A stretch of 64,000 nt of DNA, from the IMG/VR virus record IMGVR_UViG_3300008110_000004, positions 124,001 to 188,000 of that record; one strand, 5' to 3'. Every line of letters begins with the position of its first letter. Positions within the stretch are counted from its first letter, which is position 1. Below are positions 1 through 8,545 of this stretch, piece after piece. The position numbers were made by a program, and so were the translations under genes. Below the pieces are notes generated by a model. The model worked only from the letters and a program-made list of their open reading frames with translations. It had not been told where the DNA came from and did not search any database. This stretch comes from a virus.

Positions 1-594
1 TTTCCTGAAGAGTACAAAAAGAATCCGGAAAATGATTTTCATGTAGTTAAGAAGCTTTGGGATTTACTGAATGAAGCTGACATAGCTATTGCGCATAACG
101 GCGATAAGTTCGATATGCGTAAAGCTAATGCAAGATTTATTTCCCATAACATGGGTCCAACTTCACCAGTTAGACAAGTTGATACATTAAAGGTTGCTAG
201 AAAATATTTCATGTTTAACAGCAATAGACTAGATCATCTTGGTCAGCATTTGGGAGTTGGCAGAAAAGTTGATACTGGTGGCTTTGAAACTTGGGCTGGT
301 TGTATGCGTGGCGACCTAAAGTGTTGGAAGTTAATGACAAAGTACGCTAAGCAGGACGTAGACCTATTGAGAAACGTCTATATGAAATTGCGCCCATGGA
401 TGAATAATCACCCGAATCTAAACGTATATGAAGGTGAGTGTAATTGCCCAACATGTGGATCCGATGATTTGCAGAAGAGAGGCCAAAGATATACTCAGAC
501 AGGCGCATACCAGCAGTGGTATTGTAATTCTTGTGGAGCTTGGAGTAGAACTCGTTTAATGGAAGATGTAGAGCGCCCAGGGCTTGTTCCCTAA
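1..594 (+). CDS. DEDD-family 3'-5' exonuclease with C-terminal zinc ribbon (5' end cut off)
   Basis: The frame is open from base 1, so the gene starts upstream of the window; 197 residues are visible. The visible part has an Exo II-like motif (AHNGDKFD, about residues 33-40) and an Exo III-like motif (YAKQDVDLL, about 130-138). These are the later acidic motifs of RNase H-fold DEDD exonucleases of the YprB/RNase_H_2 type; Exo I must lie upstream. The C-terminus carries a zinc ribbon with two CxxC pairs (CPTCG and CNSCG) and ends in an Arg-rich stretch. The family trims DNA or RNA 3' ends in repair or replication; the substrate here is unknown. A tRNA follows 7 bp downstream. Confidence 0.8.
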   Translation, partial: FPEEYKKNPENDFHVVKKLWDLLNEADIAIAHNGDKFDMRKANARFISHNMGPTSPVRQVDTLKVARKYFMFNSNRLDHLGQHLGVGRKVDTGGFETWAGCMRGDLKCWKLMTKYAKQDVDLLRNVYMKLRPWMNNHPNLNVYEGECNCPTCGSDDLQKRGQRYTQTGAYQQWYCNSCGAWSRTRLMEDVERPGLVP

Positions 595-601
595 TAGGAC
601 T

Positions 602-692
602 GGAGAGGTGCCAGAGTTCGGTTGAATGGAACATCCTGCTAAGATGTCGACGTTTGAAAGAATGTCCGTGGGTTCAAATCCCACCCTCTCCG
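602..692 (+). tRNA. tRNA-Ser (anticodon GCT)
   Basis: The acceptor stem GGAGAGG (602-608) pairs with CCTCTCC (685-691), with discriminator G692. The anticodon loop CTGCTAA gives GCT at 638-640. There is a long variable arm, as expected for a type II serine tRNA, and a T arm with GTTCAAATC. No CCA is encoded. It reads AGC/AGU codons and is the only tRNA in the window on the + strand. Confidence 0.95.
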
Positions 693-711
693 CAAAATAA
701 AGGATAATATT

Positions 712-1377
712 ATGCAAAGAAATATATATTGTTTTTGGGTTGGACATAATAATACTTTAATGAATCAAAATAGAATTAATGGAATAAAGTCATTAATTAA
801 TAATTCTGGCGTTAATGTTATTCTTGTCAATAACGATAACCTTATTGAATACATACTTCCTGATCATCCACTTCATGAAGGATTTCAGTATTTGTCAGAC
901 GTACATAAAGCTGACTATCTAAGAACATACTTTATGCATCATTACGGCGGTGGCTATAGTGATGTGAAGCCATGTTCATGGAATTGGAATAAATATTTCA
1001 ATGAATTAGAAAATAGTGACGCTTTTGGAATTGGCGCCCCTGAAGATGAGGGTGAATTGAGCGTTACACCAAAACAAAGACCATGGTTAGGTCAGCATTG
1101 GGATAAGTTAATGACAAATGATTTATATATCTTCAAACCAAACACTCAATTTACGAATGAATGGTATAACAATCTTTTGGAAATAATGGATCAAAAATTA
1201 GAAAGACTTAGAGCATATCCTGCAACGTCTCCGAGAGAAGCCGCAGATACAGTTGTTACAAGATACCCAATTGAATGGGGAGAGATTCTATTGGAAATAT
1301 TTCATCCATTGTGTTATAAGTATACTGATCGTTTGATTAAAACAATGCCTTATCCAGTCACAGTAAACTATAGGTAA
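712..1377 (+). CDS. Glycosyltransferase of the GT32/DXD-sugar type
   Basis: 221 residues; ATG follows an AGGATAAT ribosome site. The core motif KADYLRTYFMHHYGGGY (about 62-78) is the signature of the Gly_transf_sug/OCH1-like and capsule-synthesis GT-A fold families, which move a nucleotide-sugar residue onto a glycan or protein. The usual GGxYxDxD ending is D-V-K here (YSDVK), so the second Asp of the metal-binding DXD is replaced by Lys. The gene is first of a four-gene cassette (glycosyltransferase, methyltransferase, DUF616-like, methyltransferase) suited to decorating a glycan or virion protein. Substrate unknown. Confidence 0.75.
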   Translation: MQRNIYCFWVGHNNTLMNQNRINGIKSLINNSGVNVILVNNDNLIEYILPDHPLHEGFQYLSDVHKADYLRTYFMHHYGGGYSDVKPCSWNWNKYFNELENSDAFGIGAPEDEGELSVTPKQRPWLGQHWDKLMTNDLYIFKPNTQFTNEWYNNLLEIMDQKLERLRAYPATSPREAADTVVTRYPIEWGEILLEIFHPLCYKYTDRLIKTMPYPVTVNYR

Positions 1378-1382
1378 ATATT

Positions 1383-1958
1383 ATGAGAATCGAAAGTATC
1401 CCAAAAGGCGATGGAATCAAAGTAGTCATAGGAACTAGAACTTATATAGGTCCAGATTGGATACATGTAGATATAGATCCATTTTATTTACATGCAACAG
1501 ATGGTAAATGTTATGACGTTGACATTGTTGCCGATGCTAGAGACATTCCACTACCTGACAATCATGCAGATATAGTTTTTAGTTCTGAATGTTTAGAACA
1601 TTTTTCTTGGAAAGAATATCAAAGCGCTCTTAAGGAATGGTGTAGAATACTTAAGCCAGGTGGTCTCATCAGAATTGAAGTTCCAGATTTTCTTAATGCC
1701 TGTAGGCAGTTATTGAATTTGAATTCTCTTGAGGGTGATAGAGCAATGCAACAAATATTTTTTGCTGGACAAACAAATCAGTACGACTTTCATTATGTGG
1801 GATTAACTAGTAGAATGTTAATTGATGATTTTAAGAATTTAGGACTTGAAGTTATTAATGTAGTTGAAGCAGATGAGTTTGGCCTACTAAAAGTAGATGC
1901 AGAAAAATCTGTAATTGATCAAGATTATTTATTAAAAATAGATGCAAGAAAGTTATGA
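1383..1958 (+). CDS. Class I SAM-dependent methyltransferase (Methyltransf_11 type)
   Basis: 191 residues, 5 bp after the glycosyltransferase. The Rossmann-like core is recognisable: an acidic loop after the second strand (HVDIDP), DIVADARDIPLPD, then VFSSECLEHF and a late ILKPGGLIRIEVPDF strand. These are typical of small-molecule or sugar methyltransferases. Its place between two glycosyltransferase-like genes suggests O- or N-methylation of a sugar made or attached by the cassette; this is inference. Confidence 0.8.
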   Translation: MRIESIPKGDGIKVVIGTRTYIGPDWIHVDIDPFYLHATDGKCYDVDIVADARDIPLPDNHADIVFSSECLEHFSWKEYQSALKEWCRILKPGGLIRIEVPDFLNACRQLLNLNSLEGDRAMQQIFFAGQTNQYDFHYVGLTSRMLIDDFKNLGLEVINVVEADEFGLLKVDAEKSVIDQDYLLKIDARKL

Positions 1959-1959
1959 T

Positions 1960-2661
1960 ATGGTAGACGATTGGTTTGGGAATACAGTTATTTGTACAGC
2001 CGTAACTGGTGGGTACGACTATGCATTTAGGCAGCCTCCTTTGCTAGGAGTTGATTATATATTCTTTACAGATGGAAATTCCCCTAACGAAATTCCAAGT
2101 CCATGGAAGATAGAATTTTTACCTGAATGTGATAGTCACCTGGACAATAGACGTAGAGCAAAGAGACCTAAGTTAAATCCGCACTCTATTCCGATTCTAA
2201 ATAATTATAAATATATGATTTGGATAGATGGAGAAATGCAAATCATTAATCCAAATTTTGTAGATGAAATAATGCAGTTTATGAATAATGGATTTGTTGC
2301 ATCATTACACCCCGATGCTGCTGTTGAAAATGGAAGATACTGTGCTTATGGCGAAGCTACAATTAGGCCTCCCAAGTATGCAAGTGAACCTCTTGATGCT
2401 CAGTGTGATTTTTATAGATCAGAAGGTTTTCCTGAAAATTACGGACTGTACGCTTGTGGTCTCTCTGCAAGAGATATGACTAATGAAAAGGTTAGACAAA
2501 TTGGTGAGTTGTGGCATGAGCAAAATCTCACATGGTCTTATCAAGATCAAGTAAGTTTCCCATATTGTTTATGGAAATATGATTTCAAGCCAGACATTCT
2601 TCCAAAGACTTTATACCACATGGAATGGTTATCTTTAAATTTACACAAGAAAGAAGATTGA
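1960..2661 (+). CDS. DUF616/TOD1-like glycosyltransferase-like protein
   Basis: About 233 residues. I prefer ATG 1960, just after the preceding stop at 1956-1958; an in-frame ATG at 1942 would overlap that gene by 17 bp. Features match the DUF616 (TOD1/MUCI70) family: CTAVTGGYD near the N-terminus, RRAKRPKLNPH in the middle, and YMIWIDGEMQI, where the strand-DG motif occupies the place of a GT-A metal site. Related proteins are glycosyltransferase-like. Part of the 712-3205 cassette. Confidence 0.65.
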   Translation: MVDDWFGNTVICTAVTGGYDYAFRQPPLLGVDYIFFTDGNSPNEIPSPWKIEFLPECDSHLDNRRRAKRPKLNPHSIPILNNYKYMIWIDGEMQIINPNFVDEIMQFMNNGFVASLHPDAAVENGRYCAYGEATIRPPKYASEPLDAQCDFYRSEGFPENYGLYACGLSARDMTNEKVRQIGELWHEQNLTWSYQDQVSFPYCLWKYDFKPDILPKTLYHMEWLSLNLHKKED

Positions 2662-2662
2662 T

Positions 2663-3205
2663 ATGAGTACATTAAAATTTAATCTAGGCGGTATTGGATG
2701 CAATACAGATTACAAAACAGTAAACCTAGCAGAAGTATGTGATATCAAAGCTAATATTATGGATTTGGATTCATTCTGTCAAGATAATACTGTAGATGAA
2801 TTTTTTCTCTCCCATACGTTAGAGCATATTCCCGTAACAGATTATAAAAAATTTGTACTTCATATGCACAGAAAGCTTAAAGTTGGTGGAACAATTAGAG
2901 TAGTCCAAACAGACATTGGAAGACTAATCCAAATGTGGGTTAACGGTGAAATTTCCTTTAGAGCTATGAGAGCACTAATATTTACACCGGCAAGTAGATG
3001 TGACTCTAACATTCTTCAGCAGCACCAGAGTATGTGGTCCCAGCAAGAGTTAATAAAGGATTTTGAAGCTTTTGGAATGACAGCTGAAGGTTTTGATGCA
3101 GGAGTCTGGCTATACGATATTGATGACGACATTCTTCCTGAAGAAACAAAAAATGACTTTGGAAAACGTATGCCAAACCTTGGTGTACTTGCTACCAAAA
3201 TATAA
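2663..3205 (+). CDS. Predicted SAM-dependent methyltransferase, second in cassette
   Basis: 180 residues, starting 1 bp after the preceding stop. It begins with a nucleotide-binding-like LGGIGCNTDY loop, then NIMDLDSF and FFLSHTLEHIPVTDYKKFVLHMHRKLKVGGTIRVV in order, the layout of predicted SAM-dependent methyltransferases of the sugar-modifying type. The first glycine loop is less canonical than in the 1383-1958 gene. Last gene of the glycan-type cassette. Confidence 0.65.
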   Translation: MSTLKFNLGGIGCNTDYKTVNLAEVCDIKANIMDLDSFCQDNTVDEFFLSHTLEHIPVTDYKKFVLHMHRKLKVGGTIRVVQTDIGRLIQMWVNGEISFRAMRALIFTPASRCDSNILQQHQSMWSQQELIKDFEAFGMTAEGFDAGVWLYDIDDDILPEETKNDFGKRMPNLGVLATKI

Positions 3206-3248
3206 TTACTATACTCCTAGATGTATTAAAAATATGTAAGGAGTTAAA

Positions 3249-3452
3249 ATGGCCGGTAAAAAGCCCGCAAAGAAAAATGTTTCGAATTCACCTGTAGCTA
3301 CTCTTAAAGTAGAACAACCAGGTAAGCCAATCCTATATGTAGGATTAAAGGGTAGATCCTTTACCTGCCCCACATGCAGTAGAGAACTCCAACGTGGTAT
3401 GGTTTATGAGCATAATAATGAAAGATTCTGCTCTAGAAAGTGTATAGGTTGA
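3249..3452 (+). CDS. Small basic zinc-finger protein
   Basis: 67 residues after a strong GTAAGGAG ribosome site. The N-terminal 20 residues are Lys-rich; the C-terminus carries CPTC and CSRKC pairs (about residues 38-66), a four-cysteine zinc knuckle. It could bind nucleic acid or be a minor virion part; function unknown. Confidence 0.7.
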   Translation: MAGKKPAKKNVSNSPVATLKVEQPGKPILYVGLKGRSFTCPTCSRELQRGMVYEHNNERFCSRKCIG

Positions 3453-3459
3453 CGTAAAA

Positions 3460-5025
3460 ATGCCTTTGACAAACTTAGATGAAGTAAAGCAATATTATCC
3501 AAAGGGCTATTCAGCCCCAAATATGAGTGGAAACAATGCATTTGAATCTAATCACTTTGTCAACTCAAAAAATCAAGCACATGGAGTCAATACTAATCAC
3601 GGATGGAAATTACACGCAGATCTTAAGGCGCAGCTCACGGAAGAAGAAGCTTACGCAAAGTTGGGATTAAAACTCAGGGATCCCTCAGGGGGGATAACGA
3701 AAGGCGTTGATGTTGTTGATCAAGAACTTTACTTGAATTTTGAGAAAAGAACAAGTGCTCTTGGAGTTAACCTTAGGAATATGAGTGAAAAAGATCGCCA
3801 AAAATGGTTGTATAAATTCCTCCTAAACGGAGGTAGAGAGAATATTGATGATGTAGCAAAATTTGTTGATCCTAATGATACTTTGAGATTAGTTGAACTA
3901 CTAGGAGAAAATGATATAGGATTTAAAACAAGCTCAAGCTATGGATCAGGACGGCACTTTACCTTCTATGCTCAATCCATAGAAGAAAGAGATAGGATTA
4001 TTGGCGCCTTAGAAGGAAGCGATATCGCTGATCGTCTCGAGGATCAATATGATCCTAATTATCGCAAAACAATAAGAGAAGGCGTTGAAGAAAAAAATGC
4101 CCCCATTTCTCAGAAAACAAGTGGTAGATTCACCACAGATTATCTTAATCCACATTACGTTGATGATAGTGGGCGTCCATATTTAGATTTACAGCATGAT
4201 TCTGAAAGTTTGGAAATAAAAGATCAACCAGGAAGAACTCCCGCCAATCCAGCACAAGTGGAAGAAAATAAAAAGCTGCTGATCAAAGGCACTCTTGACA
4301 CAAAGGATATGGAGGCAGTTGAGCAGGTGAAAAACAATTTTCCAGAAATGGATGAACTCTTACGCGGTAAACCTGGTTACACTACCCCATATTCAACAAT
4401 TGAAGATCAAATAGCATGGCGACAAGCAAATGGAGTAATGGGGTATGATGAACATGAATTTATAAAGCCACGTCCTACGGCAACTACCGGCCCAACTCCA
4501 GGCTCCGTTCCTTCTCAGCCTACGGTGACTACCGGTGAAACTCCAGGCGCAGGTGGGCCACGTCCTACGGCAACTACCGGCCCAACTCCAGGCTCCGTTC
4601 CTTCTCAGCCTACGGTGACTACCGGTGAAACTCCAGGTAGAAAACCAGTTGGCAGACCGGTTACCACTGCAAATACGCCATCGCCACCACCTACAGCAAC
4701 TCAAGCTAGAGAAACAGCAGAAAAAGTTACTAAGTCTGGTAACGCAACACCCCCACCAAAAGCAACAATACAGTCTACCGCCCCAACGCCATCAAGACCA
4801 TCTAGTGGAGCTCCAGTTAAATCCCCAGGCAGACTTAGAACTGCAGCCGATGATTTATCTGCTGCGGTCACACAAGGTCCAAATGGTGCTAGAAATCTTA
4901 AAATGTTAGGAATAGCTGGAGCTCTTGGAGTTGCGGGATTTGGAGTGTCTCGTTTTAGAGGCTCTGCTCAAGACGATGAAGAAACTAGAAGAAGATTAGA
5001 GATGCAAAGAAGGGGCACAATGTAG
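3460..5025 (+). CDS. Unknown 521-residue protein with Pro/Thr-rich repeats and a hydrophobic C-terminus
   Basis: No family recognised. Residues 1-330 look globular and charged. About 335-470 is a low-complexity Pro/Thr/Gly linker containing a 30-residue tandem repeat (see the repeat at 4468-4637). Around 485-505 is a hydrophobic Ala/Gly/Leu-rich segment (MLGIAGALGVAGFGV) followed by an acidic-basic tail, possibly membrane-associated. Its position before small Cys-rich proteins and the fibre genes suggests a virion or injected protein; this is inference only. Confidence 0.6.
   Translation: MPLTNLDEVKQYYPKGYSAPNMSGNNAFESNHFVNSKNQAHGVNTNHGWKLHADLKAQLTEEEAYAKLGLKLRDPSGGITKGVDVVDQELYLNFEKRTSALGVNLRNMSEKDRQKWLYKFLLNGGRENIDDVAKFVDPNDTLRLVELLGENDIGFKTSSSYGSGRHFTFYAQSIEERDRIIGALEGSDIADRLEDQYDPNYRKTIREGVEEKNAPISQKTSGRFTTDYLNPHYVDDSGRPYLDLQHDSESLEIKDQPGRTPANPAQVEENKKLLIKGTLDTKDMEAVEQVKNNFPEMDELLRGKPGYTTPYSTIEDQIAWRQANGVMGYDEHEFIKPRPTATTGPTPGSVPSQPTVTTGETPGAGGPRPTATTGPTPGSVPSQPTVTTGETPGRKPVGRPVTTANTPSPPPTATQARETAEKVTKSGNATPPPKATIQSTAPTPSRPSSGAPVKSPGRLRTAADDLSAAVTQGPNGARNLKMLGIAGALGVAGFGVSRFRGSAQDDEETRRRLEMQRRGTM
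4468..4637 (+). repeat. Two tandem copies of a 90-bp coding repeat
   Basis: The first 80 bases of each 90-bp unit are identical (4468-4547 and 4558-4637). The repeat lies in frame and encodes the motif (P)TATTGPTPGS...PTVTTGETPG. The lack of silent differences indicates a recent duplication that lengthened a flexible linker. Confidence 0.9.
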
Positions 5026-5071
5026 TAATATATTGTTACTATATTTTTATGCAAAAGATCGGAGAATAATA

Positions 5072-5395
5072 ATGTCTATTTATTGGTTAGCAGAATTTTT
5101 AGAAGAAATGGATCAAAAGCTTGCTCCAGCAGAGGCTGAGTATGTAAACGCCATGATAGGTATTGTGGGCAAGTATGGAAAGCTAGCCAATGATGATGGC
5201 AATGGCATTTGGGTTGGGTATGTCCCAGGTATTGAAAATGATAATCTTCCCATAGGGGTTAAGTGTGGTAATTGCGCATTTTATGAGGGTAATGGCATGT
5301 GCAAAATTGTCGCTCAAACTGTCGAAGAGAACGGGTATTGCAGACTTGCTGCAATTTGGCAAGGCGCTGTGAATGGCGGTTCCAAGGATGAGTAA
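5072..5395 (+). CDS. Small Cys-rich (possible iron-sulfur or zinc) phage protein, copy 1
   Basis: 107 residues starting at ATG 5072 after GGAGAATAAT. An upstream in-frame ATG at 5033 lacks a ribosome site. The motif is CGNCAFYEGNGMC-x12-C, i.e. CxxC, a third Cys and a final CRLA. The next gene encodes the same motif, so the two are paralogous modules. The spacing resembles HiPIP-like Cys motifs found in some phage head or protease proteins, but cofactor and role are unknown. Confidence 0.7.
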   Translation: MSIYWLAEFLEEMDQKLAPAEAEYVNAMIGIVGKYGKLANDDGNGIWVGYVPGIENDNLPIGVKCGNCAFYEGNGMCKIVAQTVEENGYCRLAAIWQGAVNGGSKDE

Positions 5396-5762
5396 TTATT
5401 GGCTATCAGAATACTCAAGCGGCGATGATGAGGAAATGCCGGAAGATGAAATGCCCGAAGAAGAACCTGAGGACGAAGAGGATCCAGATGATCCTGAAGA
5501 AAAATTAAATCCTCGTCAAAAAATGATGTATGATCATTATGAACATTTGGTAGAAATGTTTGGTAAATTTGATCAAACAGCCAAAGCAAATGGTGCGCAC
5601 TATGCTCCTGCTAAATTAAATCCTTTTATTAAAGAAGGTATGATTTGTTCTAACTGTGTGTTCTTTATGGGCGGACAGGGATGCGAAATTGTAGCTGGAA
5701 AAATAGAACCTAACGCTATATGTAAGTTATGGATTATTCCTGAAGATCTTATTGTAAAATAA
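5388..5762 (+). CDS. Small Cys-rich phage protein, copy 2, with acidic N-terminal insert
   Basis: 124 residues; ATG 5388 overlaps the previous stop by 8 bp. Both paralogs begin with a short (S)x(Y)WL motif. This copy inserts a very acidic stretch (about residues 10-40, mostly Asp/Glu/Pro), then a helical part, then CSNCVFF...GCEIVAGKIEPNAICKLW with the same C-x2-C...C...C layout. Unknown function; probably translated together with copy 1. Confidence 0.7.
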   Translation: MSNYWLSEYSSGDDEEMPEDEMPEEEPEDEEDPDDPEEKLNPRQKMMYDHYEHLVEMFGKFDQTAKANGAHYAPAKLNPFIKEGMICSNCVFFMGGQGCEIVAGKIEPNAICKLWIIPEDLIVK

Positions 5763-5764
5763 AA

Positions 5765-5953
5765 TCAATCAGAGTCATCCATTTCCTTTTTAATAACAGC
5801 GCCAAATAAAACTATAATTAAAGTAGCTACGCTAATCTTTATACCCCAAGATTGAACATCTCCAGACAAAGTGATGAGAACTAGTATTGTTCCAGCTATT
5901 GTCCAAGCTTGTTCGTAAAGTGCAGCTATTAATTTCTTTAAAAATTTCTTCAT
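5765..5953 (-). CDS. Small two-helix membrane protein
   Basis: 62 residues on the opposite strand to its left neighbours, with an AGGGAGATA ribosome site. It has a basic N-terminus (MKKFLKK), two hydrophobic helices (about 16-32 and 38-54) and a charged tail (KKEMDDSD). Size and topology would fit a class II holin, but no lysin is adjacent (those are near 60226-61301), so the role is open. It lies 16 bp downstream of the large surface protein gene and is probably co-transcribed with it. Confidence 0.6.
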   Translation of the reverse strand: MKKFLKKLIAALYEQAWTIAGTILVLITLSGDVQSWGIKISVATLIIVLFGAVIKKEMDDSD

Positions 5954-5969
5954 TATATCTCCCTGTTTA

Positions 5970-8408
5970 TTATCTTCTTCTTGAAGCTCCAGCTACTGGA
6001 GCAACTGCTATGACTGCACCAGCAGCTATAACGGCTCTTCTTTGTCCTACGTTTATATTTGAACCTAGTGGGACATAAGTGTTTAGACTTCCTGAACCAA
6101 ATATATTTATTTCTTCTTCAAATGAAGAACGGACTTCAGTTGGAGCATCTTGCACCGCAGCAATAATTTCCAAAGCTTGCTCTTCTGTTATTTCTTCTAT
6201 GGGGATCTCAGCAAAAATTTCTGCTGCCTGTTCTCCATCGATAGATGATAGTACCTCTGCGCTGGTCGCAATCTCAGTTGCTTGCTCCTCTGTTATTCCA
6301 TTTTCTATAATTGCATCGACAGCTTCTTGGACTTGCTCATCAGTAACTGTGTCACTACTTAACGCGTCAACTAGATTTTCGAATTGTTCGTCACTTAATG
6401 GTTGATCCAAAACGGCATCAATGACTGCAGTAAATTCTTCATCACTCAGTGGTTCTTCGAACACGGTATCCAAGACTTCAGCAAAGGCTTCGTCACTTAG
6501 TTCTTCTGCGAATACTTGATCAATAACTTCGGTGAATTGTTCTTCCGAAAGGTCTCCTGATAATAATTCTGTAGCAGCTGCAACTAATTCTTCTTCACTG
6601 TCAGCTGAAGTTAGTATTTCGTCTACGGCATTAGCAAATTCTTCTTCAGTTAAATCACCAGATAAAATTTCATCTACTTGATTTTGTATGTCTTCTGGAA
6701 CTGTTTCTTCAGGTTGGGTATCTTCTGGTGTGTTAGGCTCTGGTTCTACTATTTCTGGTTCAGTTGTTGGTGGATCAGTGTCTGGTGGTATAACGACTGG
6801 AGGAGTTGTTTCTGGTTCAGTCACTGGTGGTTCAACTATTTCTGGTTCAGTTGTTGTAGTTGTTTCCGGTTCTGTTGTTGGTGGTTCTGTTGTTGTAGGT
6901 CCAGTCGTTGTGGGCACTGTTGGCATGGAAATTAAAACTTCAGCAACAGATGCTGTCTGTGAGTACACGCCAAACGTGTCATTGTCTGCTCTTACTGAGA
7001 TCGTGTATTCAACATCAAGTCCACCAGTAGATTGAAATAATGAATAATTTAAAATAATTGAAGTATTTAATGCAGTCTGATCGCCCACATTACCAGTAGC
7101 AACACCCCAACCAGAAGTGCCATTACTCCAAGAAACTGCATATCTTTCAGGGGACACTCCAACATTATCATCTGCTGCCTCCCAGCTTATGAGTAAGCCA
7201 TCTTCGGTGAGCAAGGTGGTTAGATTGGCGGGCTGCCCAAGAAACTTTGGTAGTGTAGTGGTTGTGGTAGTAGTTGTGGTGGGCGTTGATGTTCCAAATA
7301 TCTTAATATTAAATCCACACCATTCGCTATTCCAGTTGCTCATGGTTACTCCATTGCTAGTGCCGCCAATGTAAGAAGGGTAGTTATTAACATCATACGG
7401 TTCCAGCCATGCGCTTTGCCCAGGTTCAATGAGTCCGGCAAAAACTGCTGCAGCGCCAAAGTTTGAGTCATCTGTAAACGGTCCACTTCCCCATCCACCA
7501 CCATTTATTGTACCCGTTACATAAATGGGTGAATATGGCCCACAACCTCCACCACTATAACTTCCCTGAGGAATGGTTGTGGTTGTAGTAGTTGTAGTTG
7601 GAGTAGGCGCTGAATATGTAGCAGTGACCGAAAGCCATTTACCGGTGCCTGGACATGGATCACCAAAAACGCTATTGTTCGCACCAATAACTAGAGTATT
7701 TTGTCCAAGAAATTGTGCCTGCTGTTCACCACTTAACGTTGCATGGCAACTTTGATTTACTGCATAGTTTTCATTTTCGCCAGTTGGAGTTCCATAGGAC
7801 ATAAATGTTATGCCAGTAAACACTGATCCTTCTGGCGCCTCTAGTGTTAATATTTGGTTTTCCCAAACTTTTGCGAACATAGAAAGTTCAGTTGTTGTTG
7901 CTATGAGTGATGCATTTTTAATTACTGGCCCATAGCATCCAGCCCAAAAAAGAGAGTCTACGCCAGAAAAAGTAACAGTAACCAGTTCATTTTGTTCTGT
8001 TGTTGTTATTTGTAGAGTAGAAGCTTGAATCACTCCGGCGGTTAATACTCCGGTAGTATCTGACTCATTGGAGTCAGACAGGGTGGCACTGTATGTTCCA
8101 CCCCATTCACTACTAGCAAGAAATGATAGTTCTAAATTGGATGGAGAAGGAACAATAACCTGTTGTGTTACAGAGTTTTGGACATAACTAAATGTTAATT
8201 GAGAAGCCGCCCAAAGCCCTAAGCTTGGAGAGCCACCAGAACATCCTGCTCCGCCGTTGGCTCCGGTCCACCCCCCACCATTTGCTGAAAAATTTCCATT
8301 AATTAAAATGTTTTCCGATGTCGCCCTAACATTCATTGGTGCAAAGAATCCAACAATAGCAATACAAACTGTTGATAATCTAAGTAAATTGCCAATAAAA
8401 TTCCGCAT
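5970..8408 (-). CDS. Large exported surface protein with SUEL lectin, LCCL and Fn3 domains and C-terminal anchor
   Basis: 812 residues. In order: signal peptide (1-29); beta-sandwich carbohydrate-binding-like module (30-170); SUEL/galactose-binding-lectin-like domain (185-266; SYGTP, CHA, FGDPCPGTGKWL); Thr linker; LCCL-like domain (290-371; FTDDSNFGAAAVFAGLIEPG, WCGF); Thr linker; Fn3-like domain (387-492); Pro/Thr/Glu spacer; acidic helical repeats of the LSDEQFxxVxDxVF type (about 580-750); and a hydrophobic C-terminus ending in three Arg after AAGAVIAVAPVAGA. The signal peptide plus C-terminal helix and RRR suggest display on the host envelope rather than incorporation in the virion. It is transcribed against the flanking virion genes. 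Domain calls are from motifs; function (adhesion, receptor masking, aggregation) is inference. Confidence 0.8.
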   Translation of the reverse strand: MRNFIGNLLRLSTVCIAIVGFFAPMNVRATSENILINGNFSANGGGWTGANGGAGCSGGSPSLGLWAASQLTFSYVQNSVTQQVIVPSPSNLELSFLASSEWGGTYSATLSDSNESDTTGVLTAGVIQASTLQITTTEQNELVTVTFSGVDSLFWAGCYGPVIKNASLIATTTELSMFAKVWENQILTLEAPEGSVFTGITFMSYGTPTGENENYAVNQSCHATLSGEQQAQFLGQNTLVIGANNSVFGDPCPGTGKWLSVTATYSAPTPTTTTTTTTIPQGSYSGGGCGPYSPIYVTGTINGGGWGSGPFTDDSNFGAAAVFAGLIEPGQSAWLEPYDVNNYPSYIGGTSNGVTMSNWNSEWCGFNIKIFGTSTPTTTTTTTTTLPKFLGQPANLTTLLTEDGLLISWEAADDNVGVSPERYAVSWSNGTSGWGVATGNVGDQTALNTSIILNYSLFQSTGGLDVEYTISVRADNDTFGVYSQTASVAEVLISMPTVPTTTGPTTTEPPTTEPETTTTTEPEIVEPPVTEPETTPPVVIPPDTDPPTTEPEIVEPEPNTPEDTQPEETVPEDIQNQVDEILSGDLTEEEFANAVDEILTSADSEEELVAAATELLSGDLSEEQFTEVIDQVFAEELSDEAFAEVLDTVFEEPLSDEEFTAVIDAVLDQPLSDEQFENLVDALSSDTVTDEQVQEAVDAIIENGITEEQATEIATSAEVLSSIDGEQAAEIFAEIPIEEITEEQALEIIAAVQDAPTEVRSSFEEEINIFGSGSLNTYVPLGSNINVGQRRAVIAAGAVIAVAPVAGASRRR

Positions 8409-8545
8409 ATAAGACTCCCATCCACTATTAAAATAGTAAGACTTAACTACTTAAATCAAATCAGCTTTAACTAGCGCAAACATAAAAAATATGTTACTAT
8501 TGTTGTATAAAGCGCTTACTTTATCTATGTTTATAGAGGTTTTTA
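8409..8545. promoter_or_regulatory. Divergent intergenic region between surface-protein gene and fibre gene
   Basis: 137 bp of AT-rich DNA separating the two divergent starts, so promoters for both should lie here. A perfect 14-bp palindrome (ACTATTAAAATAGT, 8424-8437) sits 16 bp upstream of the - strand start and could be an operator. No convincing -35/-10 pair was found for either direction. Confidence 0.4.

Noticed and set aside
556-747. Reverse frame with ERVGFEPTD pattern
   Set aside because: Typical false product from the antisense of a tRNA gene (tRNA-Ser).
5765-5953. Calling the small two-helix protein a holin
   Set aside because: Topology fits, but lysozyme-like genes are 55 kb away; left as a membrane protein of unknown role.
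6678-7755. + strand Val/Ser/Gly-rich frames
   Set aside because: Antisense of Thr/Pro/Glu-rich linkers in the surface protein; low complexity.
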